DNA of 64,000 nucleotides, from the NCBI GenBank assembly GCA_963835825.1, contig CAWIGZ010000010.1:1-64000 (forward strand), given 5' to 3'. The position numbers and the translations under genes are program-made. The DNA comes from JADGRB01 sp963835825 (GTDB lineage Bacteria; Myxococcota_A; Polyangia; Fen-1088). Below the pieces are notes generated by a model, which saw only the letters and a list, made by a program, of their open reading frames with translations, did not search any database and was not told where the DNA came from. Positions 20,644 to 28,806 of the stretch are shown here, in pieces. How positions within the stretch are numbered: position 1 is the first letter of the stretch; every line of letters starts with the position of its first letter.

Positions 20644-20696
20644 ATTGTGCTCACGCGAGCACGGCCCCGCGTCGGTCGTTCTGGCCGCCGCCTTCC

Positions 20697-22034
20697 TCAG
20701 AACACTTCCCCGGCGGCGAAGTAGGCCCCCACCGGCCTGGCGTCGGGCGACCAGGCGACGTCGCCGCGCACGATGAAGGTCTGTCCCTCCTGGAGTCGCA
20801 GGCCCCCGCCGAGGCCGTATTTCAGCCCCAGTCCGGTGCCGTCGAGCGCTGGGTTGCTCTGCCCCAGCTGCGTCCAGCTGCGGCCGCCGTCGGCGAACAG
20901 GGCCGCGCCCAGGACCATTCGCTTGCGGTGCATGCTGAAGCGCAAGATCTCGCTGCGGACCTCGACGTTTCCGAACAGCTTCACCTTGCCGTAGTACCGC
21001 TGGGCGGGCACGCCGCGCACCGCCTTCGAGCCGCCGATGGCCGGCGTCTCGTCGAAGCGCGCCAGCTCGTAAAACGGAGGATCGCCGAGCAGAGCGTCGC
21101 CGACCACCCGGAACAGCAGCGTCACGTTGTGAATCGGCGTTCTGTAGAAGCGCGCCGTCAGGTTCAGACGTTCATAGGCGTAGGGGAGCGCCGTCCCCAG
21201 GCTGGGGCTGATCCGGATGACCGCCGTGTGGAACTGCCCGCGGCGGGTGACGGTCTCGTTGTCGCGCGAGTCGTACTGGATGCCCCCTTCCAGCAGCTCG
21301 ACCCCGTGGGGGGCGAAGCTTCCCACGATCTCGCGCACCTCGACCGAGCTGGAGCTCTGGGCTTGCGCCAGCAGGCTGTTGGGCGGGACGAGCAGCCAGT
21401 TCTGGGTGTAGACGCTCCCGCCCAGCAGGGAGAATCGCTTGTAGAAGCGGTATTGCGCCTCCAGGGAGAGGGTCGGGTGAACCCGCTCGTACTCGGTGTC
21501 GGCGAGCGGGACGCCGGGCGGCGGAAGCGGGGTCGCATTTCCGATCCCATAGAACTTCAACGTGCGTTCGTTGGTGAACGAGGCCCTGATGTCCAGGCGC
21601 AGTCGCCGGCTGGAGGTCAGATCGGGGAGCGTCAGCAGGAGGGAATAGTCCTGGAACGGGGAGATGAGCTGGCCGTTGGGCCTGTTGAAGGTGACGAACG
21701 CCTCCGAGGTCAGCTTCCATCGATAGGGGCGATAGCGAGGATCCAGCCCCGCCAGATCGGCGACTTCACCGCCGCCAATCCCGACGTCGCTGTCGCCGCC
21801 GGCAATCGGAATGATGTTGAACTCGACCGAGCGCGCGGCCCGCGGAGCTGGAGCGGCCACCGGGGGCGGCGGAGTGACGGGCGGCTCCGACGGCGCGGCC
21901 GGCGGCCGGACTGGCGGCGCTTCGCCGTCCGGTGTGGACGGTGCGAGATCTGACGGTCCGGCATCGAGGCCCGCGTCGAGACCGTGATGTTCGGGCTCCT
22001 GCTGCGCCCGGGCCCCTCCCTGGGTGAGGATCAA
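20697..22034 (-). CDS. BamA/TamA-like outer-membrane barrel protein (surface antigen D15 family)
   Basis: The protein ends in phenylalanine (AAGEVF) and is rich in amphipathic strands. Features of the Omp85 C-terminal barrel include GGIQYDSRDNETVTRRG, IGGSKAVRGVPAQRYYGK (the conserved VRGY-like loop) and LGAALFADGGRSW. The N-terminus has a signal peptide (AAILLLILTQGGARAQQ) and a Pro/Ala-rich linker but no recognisable POTRA repeats. It is thus a lone barrel rather than BamA itself. The start is uncertain: hydrophobic residues continue upstream of 22034 with no good start codon, so an indel near 22100-22160 is possible. Confidence 0.75.
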   Translation of the reverse strand: MILTQGGARAQQEPEHHGLDAGLDAGPSDLAPSTPDGEAPPVRPPAAPSEPPVTPPPPVAAPAPRAARSVEFNIIPIAGGDSDVGIGGGEVADLAGLDPRYRPYRWKLTSEAFVTFNRPNGQLISPFQDYSLLLTLPDLTSSRRLRLDIRASFTNERTLKFYGIGNATPLPPPGVPLADTEYERVHPTLSLEAQYRFYKRFSLLGGSVYTQNWLLVPPNSLLAQAQSSSSVEVREIVGSFAPHGVELLEGGIQYDSRDNETVTRRGQFHTAVIRISPSLGTALPYAYERLNLTARFYRTPIHNVTLLFRVVGDALLGDPPFYELARFDETPAIGGSKAVRGVPAQRYYGKVKLFGNVEVRSEILRFSMHRKRMVLGAALFADGGRSWTQLGQSNPALDGTGLGLKYGLGGGLRLQEGQTFIVRGDVAWSPDARPVGAYFAAGEVF

Positions 22035-22246
22035 GAGGAGGATCGCCGCTGACGCGCCGCCGGCCCTACGCCCGAGACCGCCGCAGGGCCGCGGCGGTCG
22101 GGGCGCTGGCGAACTCTTCAGTTGCCGGCCCTGTCCCGACGGCCGTGCTCATTCACCGCCACAAGTTAGGCCTGCTTTCGGCGAATGATAGGGCATTGCC
22201 TGATTTTGCGAAGTCGGCGAGCCCTTGGCATGGCTAGGTTGCGCCC

Positions 22247-22432
22247 ATGAGCTCAATCGTCTGGCTGGCATTTGCGGTCGTTCTCGCGGTCTTCGTCGCC
22301 CTCACCGGGCGCGGGCCAAAGGGCGCCAAGCAAGTCGGAGGGACCCGGCTCATGAAGACGGCGCGCTTCTTTCTGATCGTGGGAATCCTGGTCTGCGGCG
22401 GCCTGGGCGTCGTGGGCGCGATTCGAAATTGA
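22247..22432 (+). CDS. Small membrane protein, unknown function
   Basis: A 61-residue protein with two hydrophobic helices (IVWLAFAVVLAVFVALTG and FFLIVGILVCGGLGVVGAI) joined by a basic loop (RGPKGAKQVGGTRLMK). This gives a hairpin membrane topology with positive residues inside. The family is not recognised. Amino-acid composition and a clean start favour a real gene. Confidence 0.55.
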   Translation: MSSIVWLAFAVVLAVFVALTGRGPKGAKQVGGTRLMKTARFFLIVGILVCGGLGVVGAIRN

Positions 22433-22480
22433 GCCCGCTTCGCCAGCGGCTCGGCCACCGATCTGATCCCGCCGTCTAGC

Positions 22481-22721
22481 CCGCCTATCGGGCGGCACGT
22501 CGTCGGGCCAATGTCCGTCGTTCGCTTCGCTCACCGTCGCCATTTCGGCGACGCCCTCCTAGGCCGCCTATCGGGCGGCACGTCGTCGGGCCAATGTCCG
22601 TCGTTCGCTTCGCTCACCGTCGCCATTTCGGCGACGCCCTCCTAGGCCGCCTATCGGGCGGCACGTCGTCGGGCATGGTTCGCTTCGCTCACCGTCGCCA
22701 TTTCGGCGACGCCCTCCTAGG
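22481..22721 (+). repeat. Three tandem copies of an 83-bp repeat
   Basis: Copies start at 22481, 22564 and 22647. The first two are 83 bp; the third is 75 bp, lacking eight bases after CGTCGTCGGGC. Each unit contains two short dyads: CCGCC-TATC-GGGCGG-type, and a perfect CGTCGCC-ATTTC-GGCGACG hairpin. The array sits just upstream of a membrane-protein gene, on its 5' side. In one frame it translates to repeated FAHRRHFGDALLG, which is probably not real coding. Confidence 0.95.
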
Positions 22722-22752
22722 CCAGGGAAAAGCGCGGCTTACCTTCCAGGGC

Positions 22753-23784
22753 GTGGCGATCCTCAAGCGCTTCTGGCGCGGATGGGCGGTGGGCGCCCTC
22801 TTCGGTCAGACGACGAGGCGCGAGGGACTCTTCCTTTCGCTGGTCGTCGTGGCCGCCGTGGCCTGGCCCATCCTGCTGGTCGGCATCGCGGCGCCGAAGC
22901 TGGCCGTGCAGATGATCGCCCTCGTCCCGCTCCCCGACGGGGTCTCTTCCTGGGCGGTCCGGCTCGGTTGGATCGGGCTGGCGTTGCTGATTCCGCTGGG
23001 GGTGGGCGTCTCAGTGTCGGTGAAGACGCCGCGGGCCATGCACCAGGAATCGGCGGTCCTGCGGGTTCTCCGCGGCTTTCCCATCACCTTCGGTCTGGCC
23101 AGCGCCTTCGCGGTCATCTTCGTCTCGGTGCCGATCATGCGGCTCGCGGCGCTCATTCGTCGACAGAAGAGCGCCGACATTCCGCTCATCATGAGCGCCT
23201 CCGCCTATCACGAGGTCGCCGCCAAGATCTGCGAAGTCCTGAACCGCCAGGGCCTCTCGTTGCAACCGGCGGAACCGGGCTGGTGGGTCTCCGCGCCCAT
23301 TCGCCTGCTCACCTGGCTGGGGGGCCAGTCCCTTCGATCGCACGTTCCGAACCGGTTCGCGCACTTCGTGGCGCCCGATCTCACGCTGACGCTTTACCCG
23401 AGCGGCGTCGTCCTGCGCGGCAACCCGGCGCGGCTGACCTGGGCCCACGGGCTGATCGCCGAGGCGGTGGTGCACACCGAGGGCCTGCAGACGATCGATC
23501 CCAGGGCGCAGGCGCTCGAGCAGCGCCTTCGCCCGCTTTGGCGAAGCTACGACCTCGATCCCGCGGGGCGAATCAAGAACGGGGACCTGACCCGGGAGCT
23601 CGAGCAGATCACGCGGGAGCTGCGGACCCTGCCGGTCGACTGGGACGACTGGCAGGTCCTTTACCGGCAGATCTTGCAGCTGGGACGAGCCGCCCACGGC
23701 GAACGGCAGCTGCTCGACGCCCAGTCGCCGCCGCCGGTGGCGCAGCCCCAGCCAGCCGACGCTCTGAGCTCGCGGAGACCCTGA
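22753..23784 (+). CDS. Predicted inner-membrane protein, unknown function
   Basis: The GTG at 22753 (VAILKRFWRGWAVG) is chosen because upstream codons fall within the 83-bp repeats. Three transmembrane helices are visible: FLSLVVVAAVAWPILLVGIA, LGWIGLALLIPLGVGVSV and FGLASAFAVIFVSVPIMRL. They are followed by a large soluble C-terminal domain (about 200 residues) rich in charged helices and ending in a Pro/Ala tail. No known motif is seen. It converges with a short minus-strand gene two bases away. Confidence 0.7.
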   Translation: MAILKRFWRGWAVGALFGQTTRREGLFLSLVVVAAVAWPILLVGIAAPKLAVQMIALVPLPDGVSSWAVRLGWIGLALLIPLGVGVSVSVKTPRAMHQESAVLRVLRGFPITFGLASAFAVIFVSVPIMRLAALIRRQKSADIPLIMSASAYHEVAAKICEVLNRQGLSLQPAEPGWWVSAPIRLLTWLGGQSLRSHVPNRFAHFVAPDLTLTLYPSGVVLRGNPARLTWAHGLIAEAVVHTEGLQTIDPRAQALEQRLRPLWRSYDLDPAGRIKNGDLTRELEQITRELRTLPVDWDDWQVLYRQILQLGRAAHGERQLLDAQSPPPVAQPQPADALSSRRP

Positions 23785-23786
23785 GG

Positions 23787-24152
23787 TCAGGGCGTCGGGC
23801 CGGGCGAGGGCGCCGACACCGACAGCAGGGCGACCAGGACCTTGGCGCGATCTCCGAAGAGTCGAACATCCGGGACCTGCCGCCGTGCCTCTCTCTCCAG
23901 CTGATCGATCATCTGCGACAGCTCGCGGCTGTTCCGGGGGGTGGCCGTGAATGCCCCCTGTCCCGTGTGCGACCGGAGGAAGGCCGCCACCTTCTCCATG
24001 GTGTGCCTTTGACCGGCCGCGATCTGCGAATCCAGATCGTCGATCATCTCGTGGATCACTCGCAGCTGGCGTTGAAAGAGCGACTTGCTCTCCGCCAGCC
24101 GCCCGCTGGGAGCGGCGCCTACATACTCGGTGTCGGGGACGAATGCGCTCAC
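23787..24152 (-). CDS. Small helical hypothetical protein
   Basis: A 121-residue protein dominated by helices (LFQRQLRVIHEMIDDLDSQI, SRELSQMIDQLEREARRQ), likely a coiled coil. No signal peptide or membrane segment is present apart from a weakly hydrophobic tail. It converges with the membrane protein at 22753. I do not recognise the family. Confidence 0.5.
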   Translation of the reverse strand: MSAFVPDTEYVGAAPSGRLAESKSLFQRQLRVIHEMIDDLDSQIAAGQRHTMEKVAAFLRSHTGQGAFTATPRNSRELSQMIDQLEREARRQVPDVRLFGDRAKVLVALLSVSAPSPGPTP

Positions 24153-24250
24153 TGAGTGTTCTGTAGCGCCGGATTCGACAACCGCAAGGGTCGCAGCTCG
24201 GCCGTCCGATCGTTAAGGCATCTTCTCAGTCAATGCATGAACGCTACCGG

Positions 24251-24298
24251 TCGGAGACGGGAAAGTTACCGTTTTCAGTTCCGTCCGACATCTGTCGG
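24251..24298 (+). promoter_or_regulatory. Leader with two overlapping dyads before the guanidine-type operon
   Basis: GTCGGAGACGG (from about 24250) can pair, with a two-base bulge, with CCGTCCGAC ending near 24289. A perfect palindrome, CCGACA-TC-TGTCGG, occupies 24285-24298. The two structures share bases and would be mutually exclusive, a layout seen in attenuators and operators. A TATGCT -10-like box lies near 24314. I could not match guanidine-I, -II or -III riboswitch cores here. Confidence 0.4.
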
Positions 24299-24325
24299 CA
24301 ACCTGACTCTCTCTATGCTCGCGAC

Positions 24326-25391
24326 ATGAGAGCTCATTCGTCGTTGGTCGCCGCTCTGTTCAGCTTCGGCGTTCTCGGCAGCCTCGGATTGACGGCGGCG
24401 TGCAGCAAGGAGTCTGCCGCGCCCGCTGCGCCGGCCATGGCTCCCGCGCCGGCGACCCCGGCGCCGCCGCCGGCCAAGCCGCCGCTGCGGGTGGCGTTCT
24501 CCGACTGGCCGGGATGGACGGCCTTCGAGATCGGGATCCAGAAGGGCTGGTTCAAGGAAGCCGGCGTCGACGTCAAGTTCGACTGGTTCGAGTACGCGCC
24601 GTCGATGGACGCCTTCACGGCCGGCAAGGTGGATGCCGTCATGATGACCATGGGGGACGCCCTGGTCACCGGCGCGCCGGGCGCCCGCAGCGTGGCGATC
24701 CTGGTGACCGACTACAGCGCCGGCAACGACATGATCGTCGCCAGGAAGGGCATTGCCAACCTCAAGGCCTTGAAGGGGAAGAAGGTCGGCCTGGAGGTCG
24801 GGCTGGTCGAGCACCTGATGCTCACCAAGGCGCTGGAGAAGAACGGTCTCAAGATCACCGACGTCAAGCTGGTCAACGTGCCGACGCACGAGACGGCGCA
24901 AACGCTGGCGTCCGGGAGCGTCGACGCCATCGGCGCCTGGCAGCCGAACGCCGGGCAGGCGCTGAAGGGGACGGCTGGCTCGAAGGCGATCTTCACCAGC
25001 GCCGACCTGCCGGGCCTCATCTATGATCTGGTCTGCGTCAGCCCGCAGAGCCTGGCCCAGCGGCGGGCCGACTGGGTCAACTTCGTGAAGGTCTGGAATC
25101 GCATCGTCACCTTCGTCAAGGATCCGGCAAACAAGGACGAGGCGGTGAAGATCATGGCCGGCCGCGCCGGCGTGCCGCCGGCCGAGTACGCCACCTACAT
25201 GCCAGGGACGCGGTTCCTCACGCCCCGAAGAGGCGCTGACCCGCTTCGAGCCGACCGACACGCTGGCCTCGCTCCTCGGCAGCGGGAAGGTCGCCGACGC
25301 CTTCAACGTCGCCAACAAGGTCTACGCTAAGCCGCAGCCGGTCGCGTCCTACATCGACGGGTCGCTGTCCAAGGAGGCGCTCGGGAAATAG
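24326..25391 (+). CDS. ABC transporter substrate-binding lipoprotein of the guanidine/urea-carboxylase operon, one frameshift
   Basis: The protein has a lipobox-like site (LTAACSKES), a Pro/Ala linker and a nitrate/taurine-type periplasmic fold. It begins LRVAFSDWPGWTAFEIGIQKGWF and continues with VDAVMMTMGDALVTGAPG. This family is the solute-binding partner usually found next to urea carboxylase-type genes and was named a putative urea binder. In light of current knowledge guanidine or carboxyguanidine-related compounds are equally likely ligands. The frame breaks near 25218, where an extra C in CGCCCCG separates the C-terminus (EEALTRFEPTDTLASLLG ... SLSKEALGK). ATG 24326 is the start and stop 25389-25391 the end. 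Confidence 0.85.
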
Positions 25392-25417
25392 CCGCCCGGC
25401 CGGCGCGGGGGAACGCG

Positions 25418-26495
25418 ATGGGCGCCATGCGCGGCTCATGGACCAGGCCACTGGCGGGGCTCTCGCCCCGGGCCAGCGGGAGGTTCTGGGCGCTGTCGTT
25501 CCTGGGGCCGCTGGCCCTCTGGTGCGCGGTCAGCTACCTGCCGTTCGTCTGGCATCCGATGGTGCGGGTGAGCGATCCGGGCGACAGCGCCTGGCTGACG
25601 GCCGGCGAGCTGGTCGACAAGGCCGCGTTCGCCAGCGAGAACGGCGACCTCGCCGGACGCCACGCGCGGATGGCCGCGGGGCGTCCGGCCAACCCGGTGT
25701 TTCTCCCGGCGCCGCACGAGGTGGCCCGCGCGCTGGTCACCGGCTTCACCACGCCGCCGGCGCGGCCGGAGGAGCCGTGGCTGCACCAGGCGCTCTGGCA
25801 CAGCATCCAGGTGATCTTCTGGGGCTTCTTCTTCTCGTCGATCATCGGTGTCCCGCTGGGGATCTTGTGCGGCGCGCTGCCCGCCGTCGGTCGGCTCACC
25901 GAGCCGTTCATCGAATTCTTTCGCTACCTGCCGGCGCCGGCGTTCGGCGCGCTGGCGGTGGCGGTCATGGGGATCGAGGACGCGCCCAAGGTGGCCATCA
26001 TCTTCATCGGCACGTTCTTCCAGCAGGTCCTCATCATCGCCAACACCACCCGGCGGATCGATCCGGCGCTGCTGGAGGCGGCGGAGACGCTGGGGGCCTC
26101 GCGCGCGCGCGCTCATCACCAAGGTGGTGCTGCCGGGGATCGTCGTCGACGTCTACAGCGACATGCGCGTGCTGCTGGGCTGGGCCTGGACCTACCTCAT
26201 CGTCGCCGAGCTGATCGGCGTCAGCTCCGGCATCACCTACTTCATCAACCAGCAGGGGAAGTACCGGGCCTACGATCGGGTCTTCGCCTCGATCATCCTC
26301 ATCGGCCTCATCGGGCTCGGCACCGACATCGTGCTCGCCTCGCTGGGGCGGCAGCTCTTCCCCTGGATGAAGACGGCGCGGGAGGGGTGGTTCTCGAAGA
26401 CGCTGGCGCGCGTGCGGCGCGGCGGGCGGCAAGCTCCGCCAGCTTCGGCGAATGGGGCCGCTGCCCCGGCGGCCGAGGAGGTGGCGCGGGCATGA
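25418..26495 (+). CDS. ABC transporter permease of the guanidine-type operon, one frameshift
   Basis: A binding-protein-dependent permease of the nitrate/sulfonate/taurine class. It has an N-terminal helix (LSFLGPLALWCAVSYLPF), a large periplasmic insert and a core with IIGVPLGILCGAL. The EAA loop (LEAAETLGASRAR then ALITKVVLPG) contacts the ATPase. The frame breaks inside a GCGCGCGCGC run at about 26101-26111, typical of a sequencing indel. It runs to a TGA at 26493-26495 that overlaps the ATPase start (ATGA). It should form a dimer in the inner membrane with the ATPase next to it. Confidence 0.85.
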
Positions 26496-27419
26496 GCGGG
26501 GAGACGAATCCGGCCGCGGGGTCGCTGGTCGTCCCCAGCTACCTCGACCAGGCGCCCGAGGTCGCGGCGCGCTTCACGCGCATGAAGCAGCGCCCGGTGA
26601 TCCTGGAGGTGGCCGAGCTCTCCAAGAGCTTCAGCGCGCCCGGCCGCCCGCCGACGCTGGCGCTCGATCGCGTGTCGTTCCAGGTCCACCGCCGCGAGCT
26701 GATGTGCGTGATCGGACCGTCGGGCTGCGGCAAGTCGACGCTGGCCCGTCTGGTGGCGGGGCTGGAGGCGCCCACCGGCGGCCAGATGCTGCTCGACGGA
26801 AAGCCGATCCACGGCCCGGGCTCCGATCGGGGAATGGTGTTCCAGAGCTACACGCTGTTCCCCTGGCTGACGGTGCTCAAGAACGTGATGTTCGGGATGG
26901 AAGTTGGCTGCGGCATGTCGAGCGACGAGTCCGAGCGGCAGGCGCGCACCTGGCTGGAGGTGGTCGGCCTGACCAAGTTCGCGGCGGCCTATCCCGCACC
27001 AGCTCTCGGGCGGGATGAAGCAGCGGGCGGCGATCGCCCGGGCGCTGGCCAACCGGCCGCGGATGCTGCTGATGGACGAGCCGTTCGGCGCGCTCGACGC
27101 GCAGACGCGCTGCCAGATGCAGTCGTACCTGCTGCAGATCTGGCGGCAGGTCGACATCACCATCCTCTTCATCACCCACGATCTCGACGAGGCGGTCTAC
27201 CTGGCGGACCGGATCCTGATCCTGGACGCCCACCCGGGCCGCGTGCGCGAGGTGATGGAGGTGGCGGTGCCGCGGCCGCGCAGCTCCGAGCAGTTTCTGT
27301 CGCCGGCCTTCATCGCCGCCCGGCACCACCTGGAGGAGCTGATCCACCCGCGCACCGCCCAGGCCGCCGACAAGTTGCCGGTGTTTCGAATGACCCTGGT
27401 GGGAGACGAGGTCGAATGA
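26492..27419 (+). CDS. ABC transporter ATP-binding protein of the guanidine-type operon, one frameshift
   Basis: This nitrate/taurine-class ATPase shows Walker A GPSGCGKST, Q-loop MVFQSYTLFPWLT, signature LSGGMKQR, Walker B LLMDEPFGALD and the switch His in ITHDLDEA. One extra C near 26995 (TATCCCGCAC) breaks the frame just before the signature; removing it gives YPHQLSGGM. It energises uptake with the permease and binding protein before it. Its stop overlaps the next start by ATGA at 27416. Confidence 0.9.
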
Positions 27420-28156
27420 CGACAGGAAGTCACCCGAGCACGAGCGTCGGATTGCGGGGCGGCCAGGCCTGGTCGGGCCGCCTGCGCCGGAACCAGCGGC
27501 TGCGCCTGGTGGACGTCGAGGGGCGCGCCTGCGTCTCGGCGCTGTTCTACAACGCGGCCGATCCGCTGGAGCGCTACAACATGGCCGACACGCTGAAGGC
27601 GCAGTTCACGGCGTTCCTGACGGCGGGGCGGGTGCTCTACTCGGACATGGGGCGCGTGCTGGCCTCGGTCGTGGCCGACGACTGCGGCTGGCACGACACG
27701 ATCTCGGGGCTGGGCGACGCGGCGGCCGGCGCGGCCCGCTTCGGCGCCGGGCCGTACCAGACGCTGCGCAACGACTGGCACCGCAACGCGCGCGACAACC
27801 TGCTGGTTGCGCTGGGCAAGCACGGGCTCGGCAAGCGCGACGTGGTGGCCAACGTGAACTTCTTCGTGCGCGTCGGCGTCGACGAGAGCGGGGGCCTCGG
27901 CTGGGTGGCCGGCAACTCGCGCCCGGGCGCGGCCGTCGAGCTGCGGTTCGAGATGGACACGCTGGTGGTCCTCTCGAACACGCCGCACCCGCTCGATCCG
28001 GCGAAGACCTACGGCCCGCCGCCGGTCGAGCTCGTCATCAGCGACGGCGCTCCGGCCTCGCTCGACGATCCCTGCCGGTTGTCGCGCCCGGAGAATGGCC
28101 GGGGCTTCGCGCTGACCGCCGCCTATCTGAAGGAGCTGGGCGAGGTGACCGCGTGA
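27416..28156 (+). CDS. cgdB: DUF1989 protein, urea carboxylase-associated 2; probable carboxyguanidine deiminase subunit
   Basis: A 246-residue protein of the urea carboxylase-associated (DUF1989) family. Visible marks are RLRLVDVEGRACVSALFYNA, ADDCGWHDTISG, NARDNLLVALGKHGLGKRDVVANVNFF and VVLSNTPHPLDP. The His and Cys residues are likely metal ligands. In guanidine-degrading bacteria the two DUF1989 proteins form a heteromer that hydrolyses carboxyguanidine to allophanate and ammonia. Assignment as subunit B rather than A is tentative. The gene is intact and coupled to its neighbours by 4-base overlaps on both sides, so 1:1 expression with the next gene is expected. Confidence 0.8.
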   Translation: MTTGSHPSTSVGLRGGQAWSGRLRRNQRLRLVDVEGRACVSALFYNAADPLERYNMADTLKAQFTAFLTAGRVLYSDMGRVLASVVADDCGWHDTISGLGDAAAGAARFGAGPYQTLRNDWHRNARDNLLVALGKHGLGKRDVVANVNFFVRVGVDESGGLGWVAGNSRPGAAVELRFEMDTLVVLSNTPHPLDPAKTYGPPPVELVISDGAPASLDDPCRLSRPENGRGFALTAAYLKELGEVTA

Positions 28157-28803
28157 GCGCCCGGCTGGTGGAGAGCACGCGCGATCCGGCGACGGCCGAC
28201 CTCGACGTCACGCTGCCGGCGGGCGAGGGGTGGACGCACGAGCTCGCGCCGGGCGACCTCTTTCGCATCGTCGATCTGGAAGGGAATCAGGCGGTCGACA
28301 CGCTGTTCTTCAACAGCCGCGATCTCGACGAGCGCTACAGCGCCAACGAGACGATCCGCGCGCAGGGGAACATCTACCTCACCACCGGGACGCGGCTCAT
28401 GTCGAGCGAGGGGCGCCCGCTTCTGACCATCGTCGCCGACACCTGCGGCCGGCACGACACGCTGGGCGGGGCCTGCTCGGCCGAGAGCAACCAGGTGCGC
28501 TACGCGCTGGAGAAGAAGTTCATGCACAACTGCCGCGACAGCTTCCTGCTGGCGCTGGCGCGGGTGGGACGGGGGATGACCAAGCGCGATCTCCCCAGCA
28601 ACATCAACTTCTTCATGAACGTGCCGGTCACGCCGGCGGGGGCGCTCACCTTCGAGGACGGCGTGTCGGGTCCGGGGCGCTACGTCGAGATGCGGGCCGA
28701 GACGCACGTGCTGGTGCTGATCTCCAACTGCCCGCAGCTCAACAACCCGTGCAACGGCTACAATCCGACGCCCGTGCGGCTGCTGGTCTGGAGGGCCGGC
28801 TAG
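28153..28803 (+). CDS. cgdA: DUF1989 protein, urea carboxylase-associated 1; probable carboxyguanidine deiminase subunit
   Basis: A 216-residue paralogue of the preceding protein. Conserved parts are GDLFRIVDLEGNQAVDTLFFN, TIVADTCGRHDTLGGACS, HNCRDSFLLALARVGRGMTKRD, NINFFMNVPV and VLVLISNCPQLNNPCNGYNP. The Cys-Gly-Arg-His-Asp and Asn-Cys-Arg clusters are the family's putative metal site. GTG 28153 overlaps the previous stop. Together with the preceding gene it should act directly after the carboxylase, channelling carboxyguanidine to allophanate. The older name (urea carboxylase-associated protein 1) carries no biochemical meaning. Confidence 0.82.
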   Translation: MSARLVESTRDPATADLDVTLPAGEGWTHELAPGDLFRIVDLEGNQAVDTLFFNSRDLDERYSANETIRAQGNIYLTTGTRLMSSEGRPLLTIVADTCGRHDTLGGACSAESNQVRYALEKKFMHNCRDSFLLALARVGRGMTKRDLPSNINFFMNVPVTPAGALTFEDGVSGPGRYVEMRAETHVLVLISNCPQLNNPCNGYNPTPVRLLVWRAG

Positions 28804-28806
28804 AGG

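Noticed and set aside
22225..22246. Sigma-54 promoter (TGGCATGGCTAGGTTGC)
   Set aside because: GG and GC elements are two bases too far apart for the strict -24/-12 spacing.
22481..22721. CRISPR array
   Set aside because: Units are 83 bp and directly abutting with no variable spacers.
22594..22752. N-terminal extension of the membrane protein with repeated FAHRRHFGDALLG
   Set aside because: The residues come from the tandem DNA repeat; a GTG start at 22753 gives a normal membrane protein.
24150..24326. Guanidine-I (ykkC) riboswitch
   Set aside because: The conserved core elements I know for this class cannot be found; only generic hairpins are present.
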